Source: an uncultured Clostridia bacterium (lineage in GTDB: Bacteria > Bacillota > Clostridia > Oscillospirales > Acutalibacteraceae). Taken from it: 34,222 nucleotides of DNA. Positions within the stretch are counted from its first letter, which is position 1, and each line of letters starts with the position of its first letter. The DNA lies in assembly GCA_937892525.1 (NCBI GenBank), contig CALAEV010000044.1:1-34222 (forward strand), given 5' to 3'. Positions 21,794-30,867 of this stretch are shown piece after piece. The notes under the pieces are model-generated. The model saw nothing but the letters and a program-made list of their open reading frames with translations, ran no database searches and was not told where the DNA came from. The position numbers were made by a program, and so were the translations under genes.

Positions 21794-23725
21794 ATGGGTA
21801 TGACAATCGGACAAAAACTTATTAAATCTCACCTTGTCAGTGGTGATATGACACCAGGCAGTGAGGTTGGCCTTAAAATTGACCAGACATTAACTCAAGA
21901 TGCTACAGGCACAATGGCATATCTTGAACTTGAAGCTATGGGAATTGAACAGGTTAAAACTGAACTTTCAGTTGCTTATATTGACCACAACACATTACAA
22001 ACTGGATTTGAAAATGCTGATGACCACAGATTTATTCAGAGTGTTGCTAAAAAACGTGGTATTCGTTTTTCAAGACCTGGTAACGGAATTTGCCATCAGG
22101 TACACCTTGAAAGATTTGGCAAGCCTGGCAAGACTTTAATTGGTTCAGATAGTCACACACCTACTGGTGGTGGTATTGGTATGCTTGCTATGGGTGCTGG
22201 TGGTCTTGATGTTGCTGTTGCTATGGGTGGCGGTACATATTATATTACTATGCCAAAAATGGTTAGAGTAAACCTTACAGGCAAGCTTAGTCCTTGGGTT
22301 GCAGCAAAAGATGTTATCCTTGAAGTACTTCGTATTATGACAGTTAAGGGTGGCGTTGGTAAGATTATTGAATATGGTGGCGATGGTGTTGCTACCCTTT
22401 CAGTTCCAGAACGTGCTACAATTACTAACATGGGCGCTGAACTTGGTGCTACTACATCTGTTTTCCCATCTGACGATATTACGAAAGCATTCTTAAAGGC
22501 ACAAGGTCGCGAAGAAGATTGGGTTGAGCTCAAAGCAGACGATGACGCAGTTTATGATGAAGTTATCAACATTAACTTATCAGAATTAGCTCCTATGGCT
22601 GCTTGTCCACATATGCCCGACAGAGTAAAATCTGTTACAGAAATCGGTAAAATCAAGGTTGACCAAGTTTGTATTGGTTCATGCACAAACTCATCACTTC
22701 TTGATATGATGAAAGTTGCAGCAATTCTTAAAGGTAAGACTGTTCATCCTGCAGTTAGTCTTTCAATTGCACCTGGTTCAAAACAGGTTCTTAATATGAT
22801 TTCACAGAATGGTGCTCTTGCTGATATGATTGACGCAGGTGCTCGTATCCTTGAAAGCGCTTGTGGTCCTTGTATCGGTATGGGTCAGTCACCTAACTCA
22901 GCAGGCGTATCACTTCGCACATTCAATAGAAACTTTGAAGGTCGTTCAGGTACTGCTGATGCAGGTATTTATCTTGTAAGCCCTGAAGTTGCAGCAGCGT
23001 CTGCACTTACAGGTTACCTTACAGACCCACGCGATTTAGGTGAATTCCCTGAAATCATACTTCCTGATGAATTTATCATTAACGATAATATGGTTGCAAT
23101 GCCTGCAACTCCTGAGGAAGCAAAAGATGTTGAGGTTATGTATGGACCAAACATCAAACCATTCCCAACAAGTGAGCCTATGGGCGACGATATTACTGCA
23201 AAAGCAGTTCTTAAAGTTGGCGATGATATAACAACAGACCACATTATGCCTGCTGGCGCTAAAATCCTCCCCTACCGTTCAAACATTCCTTTCCTTTCAC
23301 AATATTGTTTTGGTGTTTGTGATAAAACTTTCCCTGAACGAATTAAGGCTGAAGGCAAAGGCATTGTAATTGGTGGTGCTAACTACGGTCAAGGCTCATC
23401 TCGTGAACACGCAGCACTTGTTCCACTTTATCTTGGTGTTAAAGCAGTTATCACAAAGTCATTTGCTCGTATTCACTGTGCAAACCTTATTAATGCAGGT
23501 ATTCTTCCTCTTAACTTTGCAAATCCTGATGATTATGACAAAATTACTCAAGGCGATGAGTTAAGTCTTAAAGGAATTAAAAACGCAATTATCAACAATG
23601 AACCTGCTGTACTTGTAAACCTTACAACAAACGAAGAATACGAAATCAAGTATGACCTTTCACAACGTCAGAAAGATATTATTCTCGCAGGTGGATTATT
23701 AAACTATACTAAAGAATCATTTTAA
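21794..23725 (+). CDS. acn: Aconitate hydratase
   Basis: It interconverts citrate and isocitrate through a [4Fe-4S] cluster. The protein has 643 residues, shorter than AcnA (about 890), and matches the small Aquifex-type aconitase group (TIGR01342-like). Cluster ligands are Cys297 (IGSCTNSS), Cys357 and Cys360 (SACGPCIGMG). SDSHTPTGGGIGMLAMGAGGLDVA and the swivel-domain block GGANYGQGSSREHAALVP are intact. ATG 21794 has AAGGAG 8 nt upstream; a GTG at 21785 would overlap that site. It is followed 12 nt later by icd, making the oxidative arm to 2-oxoglutarate. In fermentative Clostridia this arm mainly feeds glutamate synthesis. Confidence 0.95.
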   Translation: MGMTIGQKLIKSHLVSGDMTPGSEVGLKIDQTLTQDATGTMAYLELEAMGIEQVKTELSVAYIDHNTLQTGFENADDHRFIQSVAKKRGIRFSRPGNGICHQVHLERFGKPGKTLIGSDSHTPTGGGIGMLAMGAGGLDVAVAMGGGTYYITMPKMVRVNLTGKLSPWVAAKDVILEVLRIMTVKGGVGKIIEYGGDGVATLSVPERATITNMGAELGATTSVFPSDDITKAFLKAQGREEDWVELKADDDAVYDEVININLSELAPMAACPHMPDRVKSVTEIGKIKVDQVCIGSCTNSSLLDMMKVAAILKGKTVHPAVSLSIAPGSKQVLNMISQNGALADMIDAGARILESACGPCIGMGQSPNSAGVSLRTFNRNFEGRSGTADAGIYLVSPEVAAASALTGYLTDPRDLGEFPEIILPDEFIINDNMVAMPATPEEAKDVEVMYGPNIKPFPTSEPMGDDITAKAVLKVGDDITTDHIMPAGAKILPYRSNIPFLSQYCFGVCDKTFPERIKAEGKGIVIGGANYGQGSSREHAALVPLYLGVKAVITKSFARIHCANLINAGILPLNFANPDDYDKITQGDELSLKGIKNAIINNEPAVLVNLTTNEEYEIKYDLSQRQKDIILAGGLLNYTKESF

Positions 23726-23737
23726 GGAGAGTTAAAT

Positions 23738-24901
23738 ATGGAAAAGCAGATTTCAGAAGCACTTGCAAAGTTTGAAGCTCTTGTCAGAGAACAACTTGCA
23801 AGAAACGAAAAGATTAAAGCACAGAAAGAATTTGTTGACTTCGAAAAACTCGATAAAATCATCATCGGTGTTTGTGGTGGCGACGGTATTGGCCCTATTA
23901 TCACAAAAGAATCAGCAAGAGTTCTTGAATATATGCTTGCAGATGATGTAAAAGCAGGTAAAGTTGAATTCAAGGTAATTGACGGTCTCACAATTGAAAA
24001 CAGAGTTGCAGTTATGAAAGCAATTCCTGATGACGTTCTTGCAGAACTTAAAGAATGTCATGTAATCCTTAAAGGACCTACAACAACTCCACAAGCTGGC
24101 GACCCATGGCCAAACATTGAAAGTGCAAACGTTGCAATGAGAAAAGAACTTGACCTTTTTGCTAACGTTCGTCCTGTTAAAGTTCCTGACCAAGGTATTG
24201 ACTGGACATTCTTCCGTGAAAACACAGAAGGTGCTTATGCAGTTGGTTCAAAGGGTGTTAATGTTACAGAAGACCTTGCTATGGACTTTGTTGTTACAAC
24301 AAGTGAAGGTTCTGAAAGAATCGCACGTATGGCTTATGATTATGCAAAGAGAAACGGTAAAGAAAGAGTTTCTATTATCAATAAAGCAAATGTAATTAAG
24401 ACAACTGATGGTAAATTCCTTAGAATTTGTAAAGAAGTTGGTAAAGAATATCCAGAAATCATTACAGATGAATGGTATGTTGATATTACAACTGCAAAAC
24501 TTATTGACGAAAAGAGAAGAAAAGACTTTAAAGTATTTATTCTTCCTAATCTTTATGGCGATATTATTACTGACGAAGCTGCTGAATTCCAAGGTGGTGT
24601 TGGTACTGCAGGTAGTGCTAACCTTGGTAAGAGATACGCTATGTTTGAAGCTATTCACGGCTCTGCACCTCGTATGATTCGTGAAGGTCGTGGTCGGTAT
24701 GCCGACCCTTGCTCAATGCTTCGTGCAACAGTTATGCTCCTTTCACACATCGGCAAACAGAAAGAAGCTGACTTACTTGAAAGAGCACTTGATATTTGTA
24801 TGTTTGAAGAAAAGAAACTTACAATCACAGGTCGTGATAATGGTGCTACATGTAGTGATTTCGGCGACTATGTAATGGAAACTGTTAAAAAGCTTTCATA
24901 A
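23738..24901 (+). CDS. icd: Isocitrate dehydrogenase (isocitrate/isopropylmalate family)
   Basis: It oxidises isocitrate to 2-oxoglutarate and CO2. The protein has 387 residues, with an N-terminal helical extension of about 40 and then GVCGGDGIGPIITKE. Substrate-site motifs are GPTTTPQ, NVAMRKELDLFANVRPV, FRENTEGAYAVGSKG, NKANVIKTTDG and GDIITDEAAEFQGG. The coenzyme loop reads IHGSAPRMIREGRGRYADP. The position that is Asp in NAD-enzymes such as IPMDH and Lys in E. coli NADP-IDH is Arg here, so coenzyme choice is not clear from sequence. Position after acn supports IDH over isopropylmalate dehydrogenase. The ribosome site is AAGGAGAG before ATG 23738. Confidence 0.92.
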   Translation: MEKQISEALAKFEALVREQLARNEKIKAQKEFVDFEKLDKIIIGVCGGDGIGPIITKESARVLEYMLADDVKAGKVEFKVIDGLTIENRVAVMKAIPDDVLAELKECHVILKGPTTTPQAGDPWPNIESANVAMRKELDLFANVRPVKVPDQGIDWTFFRENTEGAYAVGSKGVNVTEDLAMDFVVTTSEGSERIARMAYDYAKRNGKERVSIINKANVIKTTDGKFLRICKEVGKEYPEIITDEWYVDITTAKLIDEKRRKDFKVFILPNLYGDIITDEAAEFQGGVGTAGSANLGKRYAMFEAIHGSAPRMIREGRGRYADPCSMLRATVMLLSHIGKQKEADLLERALDICMFEEKKLTITGRDNGATCSDFGDYVMETVKKLS

Positions 24902-24913
24902 GGAGTGAAAAGT

Positions 24914-25549
24914 ATGAGTAGAAATGATGGAGTTTCAATTTCTGTCATTAAACGTCTTCCTCGCTACTACAGATTTTTAGGTGAGCTTAAAGAAAATGGT
25001 GTCGTAAGAATATCATCTAAAGATTTATCAGAAAAAATGGGCTTTACAGCGTCACAAATTCGTCAGGATTTAAACTGTTTTGGTGGATTTGGTCAACAAG
25101 GATACGGTTATAATATTGAGAGTTTATATAATGAAATCGGTAATATTCTTGGTGTAAACAATAACAGAAAGGCAATTTTAATTGGTGCAGGTAATCTTGG
25201 TAAGGCTGTTGCATTACATATGTCTTTTGAACAACGAGGTTTTAATGTAATCGGCGTATTTGACAGAAATAAAGCACTCACAGGACAACTGCTTCGTGGT
25301 TTGCCAATTCGCCATACAGATGGATTATATGACTTTTGTAAAGATAACTCCCCTACTGTTGCTGTTCTTTGTATTCCAAGTTCAGCGGCTAAGGAACTAG
25401 CTCCACAGCTTATTAAACTTGGTATTAAAGGATTTTGGAATTTTAGTCATTATGATATTTCAGCGGATTACCCACAAGTTGCAGTAGAAAATGTTCATTT
25501 AAGCGATAGTTTAATGACTTTAAGTTACCATGTAAGTAATTTAGACTAA
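24914..25549 (+). CDS. rex: Redox-sensing transcriptional repressor Rex
   Basis: Rex senses the NADH/NAD+ ratio: it binds DNA when NADH is low and lets go when NADH is bound. The protein has 211 residues. The N-terminal winged helix (about 1-80) contains SISVIKRLPRYYRFL and TASQIRQDLNCFGGFGQQGYGYN. The Rossmann domain has GAGNLGKA at 91-98, VFDRN at the second strand and a C-terminal domain-swap helix ending LSYHVSNLD. ATG 24914 has AGGAG 8 nt upstream; a GTG at 24905 would sit in that site. It lies 12 nt after icd. The operon promoter carries a Rex-like box. Confidence 0.96.
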   Translation: MSRNDGVSISVIKRLPRYYRFLGELKENGVVRISSKDLSEKMGFTASQIRQDLNCFGGFGQQGYGYNIESLYNEIGNILGVNNNRKAILIGAGNLGKAVALHMSFEQRGFNVIGVFDRNKALTGQLLRGLPIRHTDGLYDFCKDNSPTVAVLCIPSSAAKELAPQLIKLGIKGFWNFSHYDISADYPQVAVENVHLSDSLMTLSYHVSNLD

Positions 25550-25553
25550 AACG

Positions 25554-25590
25554 AAAAGATGCTATGTAAAACTACATAGCATCTTTTTTA
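25554..25590. terminator. Strong bidirectional terminator between rex and the FTR-like gene
   Basis: The stem AAAAGATGCTATGTA / TACATAGCATCTTTT with a short loop is followed by T-runs in both directions (TTTTTT on plus, TTTTCG on minus). It ends the acn-icd-rex and FTR-like transcripts, which converge here. Confidence 0.92.
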
Positions 25591-25788
25591 ATCCTTAGAT
25601 TTATAATATAATTTACAATGGCAATAACCTTCAAAATCAGGGTCGGCAATTTGTTGCTTAAATTCTTCACAAACACATTTGTATTCTTCTAATTTTTGAA
25701 GTCTGCAAGGACAATATCCATCTTTCATTCTAAGACCCTCTTTGATTTTAGCAACTAATTCCTTGTTTTCATTTAATCTAACTGCCAT
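25588..25788 (-). CDS. Ferredoxin-thioredoxin reductase catalytic-chain-like small protein
   Basis: A 66-residue protein with the three-pair cysteine pattern of FTR beta: CPC (YCPCRL), CVC (YKCVCEEF) and CHC (GYCHCKLYY). In plant and archaeal FTRs these six cysteines bind a [4Fe-4S] cluster and form the redox-active disulfide that reduces thioredoxin. Here the domain is smaller than usual (family about 100 residues) because the N-terminal part is short. ATG 25788 has GAGGTG 6 nt upstream; a GTG at 25797 lies in that site. It stands alone, convergent with rex and downstream of purL. The redox partner is unknown. Confidence 0.85.
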   Translation of the reverse strand: MAVRLNENKELVAKIKEGLRMKDGYCPCRLQKLEEYKCVCEEFKQQIADPDFEGYCHCKLYYKSKD

Positions 25789-25806
25789 ATTATTCACCTC
25801 AAAATA

Positions 25807-25835
25807 ATTATATTATAAACAGTCATAAAAAGCAA
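25807..25835 (-). promoter_or_regulatory. Possible promoter of the FTR-like gene
   Basis: Minus strand: -35 TTGCTT (25830-25835, within the purL terminator tail), a 17-nt spacer and -10 TATAAT (25807-25812). It would start transcription very close to the ribosome site. A second TATAAT at 25812-25817 lacks a good -35, so the exact start is uncertain. Confidence 0.42.
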
Positions 25836-25865
25836 TAACCCAAAGCGTAATGCCTTGGGTTATTT
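25826..25865 (-). terminator. Terminator of the purine operon
   Basis: Minus strand: stem AATAACCCAA / TTGGGTTATT extended by an inner GC pair, 5- to 9-nt loop, followed by GCTTTTTATG. It starts 7 nt after the purL stop. Confidence 0.85.
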
Positions 25866-25871
25866 TTATTG

Positions 25872-28800
25872 TTATTTATTGAAATACTTTACAGCTGCTT
25901 CAAACATACGGATATCATATTCACCAGGAACATTCTTGTAAAGTCCGTCGCCGATACGCTCTGAGTGACCCATTTTACCGAATACACGACCGTCAGGAGA
26001 AGTAATACCTTCAATTGCACACAATGAACCATTTGGATTGAAGTCAATATTTGAAGTTGCATTACCATCAAGGTCAACGTACTGTGTAGCAATCTGTCCG
26101 TTAGTAGCAAGTTCTGCAATAAGTTCTGGAGATGCAAGGAACTTACCTTCACCGTGAGAAATAGGCACATTCACAATGTCTCCTACATTCATAAGGCTGA
26201 GCCATGGAGATTTTGTTGACGCAATTCTTGTATGAACAATTCTGCTTTGGTGACGACTGATGTTGTTGAATGTAAGTGTAGGACAATTCTCATCTGTGTC
26301 AATAATCTTTCCATAAGGAACAAGACCAAGCTTAATAAGTGCCTGGAAACCATTACAGATACCACACATAAGACCATCACGATTATCAAGAAGGTCTGTA
26401 ACTGCTTCTTTTACTGCAGGGTTACGGAAGAAAGCAGTAATAAATTTAGCTGAACCGTCTGGCTCATCACCACCAGAGAAACCACCTGGGATGAAAATCA
26501 TTTGACTTTCTTTTACCTTTGCAGAGAAGGCTTCAACACTTCTTGCAACATCTTCAGCAGTAAGGTTTCTAATTACGAAAATTTCAGCTTCAGCACCTGC
26601 TTTTTCAACTGCACGAGCAGAGTCGTATTCACAGTTTGTACCTGGGAATACAGGAATAAGTACTTTTGGTTTGGTAACCTTATTTGCAGGAGCTATATCA
26701 CACTTTCCTTCAAAAGAATATGTAGGGATTTCGCCTTTATCTTCTTTAGCTTTAGTTGGATATACATCTTCAAGAGTTGCAGTATGTAATTTATAAAGTT
26801 CTTCGATTGTAGCAGTATCATCACCAAGTTTAATTACAGGCTCTACAGTAGTTGTACCGATTTTCATTACACCTGGAATCTCGACATCTTCAGTAAGTTC
26901 TGCAACAATGAAGCCCCACATACCAAGATGCCAATTTTCATTAAGGTCAGCAGATGAAGCGAAACCAACATTGTTACCAAATGACATTTTCATAACTGCT
27001 TCACCGATACCACGCTCAACTGCCCAAGATGCCTTTACCTTACCTTCTTTGCAAAGGTTGTGGAATGCTTCCCAAGTTGCTTTAAGAGAGTCAGCACTAT
27101 CATCTGTTGCACCAAAAAGGTATACAGGATGATTTGCTTCTTTAAACTCGGGGCTGATTACATCTTGCTTTTTAATAGGAGCAATAGCAAAAGAAATAAG
27201 TGTTGGTGGAACATCCAAATCAAGGAAAGTACCTGACATTGAGTCTTTACCACCAATTGCAGCAGCACCTAACTCTAACTGAGCATCAAATGCACCAAGA
27301 AGAGCTGCAAAAGGCTTGCCCCAACGCTCTGGCTCAGTTTTAAGTCTTTCAAAGAATTCCTGTAATGTAAGATATGCAAGTTTATAATCACAACCTGCAG
27401 CAACAAGCTTTGCGACAGAGTTATAAATTGACGCGTGAGCACCTGTATAAGGGTCAACAGAAAGATGGTCAGGGTCGCAACCCCAACTGAAAACGCTTGC
27501 CTGGTCTGTTTCCTGACCTGGGAGTACTGGTAACACTGCAGCCATAGATTGTGTAGGAGTAAGCTGACGCTTACCACCATAAGGCATTACAACACTACCT
27601 GCACCGATAGTTGAGTCAAAGCGTTCCACAAGACCTCTCTGGCTTGCTGTACGAAGGTCAGAAGCCATTTCACGCAATGAGCCGAACATTGCCTTGCTTA
27701 ATACTGAAAGGTCTTTTTTAGTAACTGTAACGTCCATATGCTTAACTGCACCATTTGTATCAAGGAAAGCACGGCTAAGGTCAGCTATAATGTTACCCTT
27801 CCACTTCATTACCATACGCTCTGCCTCTGTAACAACAGCAACACGATAAGCTTCAAGGTTTTCTTCTTCTGCAAACGCAATAAATTTATCTGCGTCTTCA
27901 GACGCAACAACAACTGCCATACGCTCTTGAGATTCAGAAATTGCTATTTCTGTTCCGTCAAGACCTTCATACTTTTTGCGTACTGCATCAAGGTCAATTT
28001 GAAGACCAGGAGCAAGTTCGCCAATAGCAACAGACACACCGCCTGCACCGAAGTCATTACAACGCTTGATTAAACGAGTAACTTCTGAATTACGGAAAAG
28101 TCTCTGAATCTTTCTTTCTTCAGGAGCATTACCTTTTTGAACTTCTGACGCCATTGTTGTAAGAGATTTCATATTATGGCTCTTTGATGAACCAGTAGCA
28201 CCACCGATACCATCGCGACCTGTTCGTCCACCAAGAAGAACGATAACATCACCAGGAGCAGGACGTTCACGACGCACATTATAAGCAGGGGCAGCAGCAA
28301 CTACTGCACCACATTCCATACGCTTTGCAACAAATCCCTCATGGTAAATTTCTGCAACATGACCTGTTGCAAGACCAATCTGGTTACCATAAGAAGAATA
28401 ACCTGCTGCTGCAGTTTGACAGATTTTACGCTGTGGAAGTTTACCTTCTAAAGTTTCTGCAATAGTCTTTCTTGGGTCGCCTGCACCTGTTACGCGCATT
28501 GCCTGATGAACATAAGCACGACCTGAAAGAGGGTCTCTGATACAACCACCAATACATGTAGCTGCGCCACCAAATGGCTCAATTTCTGTAGGATGGTTAT
28601 GAGTTTCGTTTTTGAACATAAGAAGCCAATCCTGGTCTTCACCATTTACAGTAGCAGTAACATGAATTGAACAAGCGTTGATTTCTTCACTTTCATCAAG
28701 TTCAGGAAGAAGTCCACGTTTCTTAAGTGTTTTTGTACCAATAGTAGCAATATCCATCAATGTCTGTGGACGAGCTGCGGCTTTTTCTTCGCCGTAAACT

Positions 28801-29564
28801 TCTACTCTTGCAGCAAGGTAACGGTCATAAGCTTCTTGCACTGCAGGGTCGTCAATACGAACATTATCAAGATGTGTAGAAAATGTTGTATGACGGCAAT
28901 GGTCTGACCAATATGTATCAACAACACGGATTTCTGTAATAGTTGGGTCTCTATGCTCAGTATCTCTAAAATATGCCTGAAGGAACTTAAGGTCATCAAG
29001 GTCCATTGCAAGTCCTTTTTCATCAAGGAGATTTGCAAGTGCTAACTCATCCATACCGATAAAACCTTCAACAGTAGCAACTGTTTCAGGTGCAGCATAT
29101 TTAGCTGAAAGTGTTTCAGGCAAATCAAGAGATGCCTCACGACTTTCAACCGCATTGATTACGTGATTCTTGAATGCTTTGATATCAGCCTCTGTCAAAG
29201 CGCCATAAAGAGCATAAACCTTTGCTGTACGGATAAGAGGACGCTCACCCTGAGAGATAATCTGAATACACTGAGCTGCAGAGTCTGCTCTCTGGTCAAA
29301 TTGACCCGGAAGAGCCTCTACTGCAAAAACATAAGCACCAGGGATTTCTACACTGCTTGATACATTATCAAGCTGTGACTCTGAAAAAACAGTTTTTACA
29401 GCATAATCGAATAATTCTTCTGTAATATTTTCTGCATCATAGCGATTGAAAAGACGAATATCATCTAAATTTTCAATGCCAAGCAAGTGTTTTGCTTCAT
29501 TAAGAAGACCTTTTGCTTCATTATCTAAGCCAGGCTTCTTTTCAACAAATATACGATAAACCAT
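25872..29564 (-). CDS. purL: Phosphoribosylformylglycinamidine synthase, single-chain PurLQ fusion
   Basis: It converts FGAR to FGAM with glutamine and ATP. One chain of 1230 residues replaces the separate PurS, PurQ and PurL common in Gram-positives. The order is an N-terminal PurS-like part (MVYRIFVEKKPGLDNEA), two synthetase halves with HNHPTEIEPFGGAATCIGG, and a C-terminal class I glutaminase. The glutaminase has FPGTNCEYDSA, FIPGGFSGGDEPDG, nucleophile Cys1070 (GICNGFQ), and His1137 and Glu1139 (SHGEGKF). This is the Clostridia/Streptococcus long form (TIGR01857-like), distinct from proteobacterial PurL. ATG 29564 has GGAGG 10 nt upstream. Last gene of the purine operon. Confidence 0.96.
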   Translation of the reverse strand: MVYRIFVEKKPGLDNEAKGLLNEAKHLLGIENLDDIRLFNRYDAENITEELFDYAVKTVFSESQLDNVSSSVEIPGAYVFAVEALPGQFDQRADSAAQCIQIISQGERPLIRTAKVYALYGALTEADIKAFKNHVINAVESREASLDLPETLSAKYAAPETVATVEGFIGMDELALANLLDEKGLAMDLDDLKFLQAYFRDTEHRDPTITEIRVVDTYWSDHCRHTTFSTHLDNVRIDDPAVQEAYDRYLAARVEVYGEEKAAARPQTLMDIATIGTKTLKKRGLLPELDESEEINACSIHVTATVNGEDQDWLLMFKNETHNHPTEIEPFGGAATCIGGCIRDPLSGRAYVHQAMRVTGAGDPRKTIAETLEGKLPQRKICQTAAAGYSSYGNQIGLATGHVAEIYHEGFVAKRMECGAVVAAAPAYNVRRERPAPGDVIVLLGGRTGRDGIGGATGSSKSHNMKSLTTMASEVQKGNAPEERKIQRLFRNSEVTRLIKRCNDFGAGGVSVAIGELAPGLQIDLDAVRKKYEGLDGTEIAISESQERMAVVVASEDADKFIAFAEEENLEAYRVAVVTEAERMVMKWKGNIIADLSRAFLDTNGAVKHMDVTVTKKDLSVLSKAMFGSLREMASDLRTASQRGLVERFDSTIGAGSVVMPYGGKRQLTPTQSMAAVLPVLPGQETDQASVFSWGCDPDHLSVDPYTGAHASIYNSVAKLVAAGCDYKLAYLTLQEFFERLKTEPERWGKPFAALLGAFDAQLELGAAAIGGKDSMSGTFLDLDVPPTLISFAIAPIKKQDVISPEFKEANHPVYLFGATDDSADSLKATWEAFHNLCKEGKVKASWAVERGIGEAVMKMSFGNNVGFASSADLNENWHLGMWGFIVAELTEDVEIPGVMKIGTTTVEPVIKLGDDTATIEELYKLHTATLEDVYPTKAKEDKGEIPTYSFEGKCDIAPANKVTKPKVLIPVFPGTNCEYDSARAVEKAGAEAEIFVIRNLTAEDVARSVEAFSAKVKESQMIFIPGGFSGGDEPDGSAKFITAFFRNPAVKEAVTDLLDNRDGLMCGICNGFQALIKLGLVPYGKIIDTDENCPTLTFNNISRHQSRIVHTRIASTKSPWLSLMNVGDIVNVPISHGEGKFLASPELIAELATNGQIATQYVDLDGNATSNIDFNPNGSLCAIEGITSPDGRVFGKMGHSERIGDGLYKNVPGEYDIRMFEAAVKYFNK

Positions 29565-29587
29565 TTAGTAATTTCCTCCATTATCAC

Positions 29588-30853
29588 TTAGTTAGAAGCT
29601 AAAAGTGCACGCTTACCAATATCACTTCTACGATATGCACCCTCAAACTTCACACCATCGGACAAACGATAAGCTTCTTTAATTGCTTCTGCAAGAGAAT
29701 CTGCAACAGCTGTTGTGCCTGTAACACGACCACCTGAAGTAACGAGCTTGCCATTTTCAAGTTTTGCGCCAGCTACATATGTAGCTGCGAGTGCTTCTTC
29801 TGTAAATGTCATTTCAAAACCTTTTTTGTAAGATGTTGGATAACCATTTGAAGCTAAAATAACACAGCAAGCATGCTTATCAGCAAATTTAACTTCTGTT
29901 TCAGCCAAAGTTCCATTAGTTGTTGCTTGCATTATATCAAGCAAATCACTTTCAAGAAGCGGAAGAACAACTTGTGTTTCAGGGTCGCCAAAACGACAGT
30001 TGTATTCAATCACTTTTGGTCCGTTAGGTGTAAGCATAAGACCGAAGTAAAGACAGCCTTTAAAAGTTCTACCTTCTGCATTCATTGCATTGATTGTAGG
30101 AAGGAAAATAGTTTCCATACACTCATCAGCTATTGATTTTGTGTAATATGGATTTGGAGCTATTGTACCCATACCACCAGTATTAAGACCTGTATCATTA
30201 TCGCCGATACGTTTGTGGTCCATTGAAGAAACCATAGGTTTTACAACCTTACCGTCAGTAAAAGCAAGAACTGATACTTCAGGACCTGTAAGAAATTCTT
30301 CAACAACTACACGAGAACCTGATTTACCAAAAATTCCACCTTCCATCATATCACGGACTGCAGTTTTTGCTTCATCACGAGTCTGTGCAATAATAACACC
30401 TTTACCAAGTGCAAGGCCATCAGCTTTGATAACTGTTGGAATAGGAGCAGTTTCAAGATAATTGAGAGCAGCCTCCATATCCTCAAAAACTTCGTATGTA
30501 GCAGTAGGAATATTATACTTTTTCATTAAGTTTTTTGAGAAAACTTTACTACCTTCAATGATAGCAGCGTTTGCTCTTGGTCCAAAGCAAGGAATACCCT
30601 TTTCACTGAGCGCATCAACGCAACCTAAAACCAATGGGTCATCAGGTGCAACAACTGCATAATCAATTTTGTTATCTACTGCAAAAGATACAATCTTGTC
30701 AATATCAGTAGCGCCGATATCTACACAAGTAGCATCTGCTGCAATACCACCGTTACCAGGTAATGCAAAGATTTCTGTAACTTTTTTATTTTCTTTAATT
30801 TTTTTGATGATAGCGTGTTCTCTACCGCCACCACCGACAACCATTATTTTCAT
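29588..30853 (-). CDS. purD: Phosphoribosylamine-glycine ligase (GAR synthetase)
   Basis: An ATP-grasp enzyme that joins phosphoribosylamine and glycine. The protein has 421 residues, normal length. It begins MKIMVVGGGGREHAI and has GNGGIAADATCVDI, PTVIKADGLALGKGVIIA, FLTGPEVSVLAFTDG, GMGTIAPNPYY and YNCRFGDPETQVVLPLL. The start is ATG 30853, with GAGG 6 nt upstream. An in-frame TTG at 30865 would overlap that site. It sits 14 nt after purH and 23 nt before purL. Confidence 0.97.
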   Translation of the reverse strand: MKIMVVGGGGREHAIIKKIKENKKVTEIFALPGNGGIAADATCVDIGATDIDKIVSFAVDNKIDYAVVAPDDPLVLGCVDALSEKGIPCFGPRANAAIIEGSKVFSKNLMKKYNIPTATYEVFEDMEAALNYLETAPIPTVIKADGLALGKGVIIAQTRDEAKTAVRDMMEGGIFGKSGSRVVVEEFLTGPEVSVLAFTDGKVVKPMVSSMDHKRIGDNDTGLNTGGMGTIAPNPYYTKSIADECMETIFLPTINAMNAEGRTFKGCLYFGLMLTPNGPKVIEYNCRFGDPETQVVLPLLESDLLDIMQATTNGTLAETEVKFADKHACCVILASNGYPTSYKKGFEMTFTEEALAATYVAGAKLENGKLVTSGGRVTGTTAVADSLAEAIKEAYRLSDGVKFEGAYRRSDIGKRALLASN

Positions 30854-30867
30854 AGTCAACCTCAAAA

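Noticed and set aside
24248..24658. A 136-residue open frame antisense to icd
   Set aside because: Cys/Phe/Asn-rich composition typical of the antisense of AT-rich coding DNA; no ribosome site, and the icd motifs on the plus strand explain the sequence.
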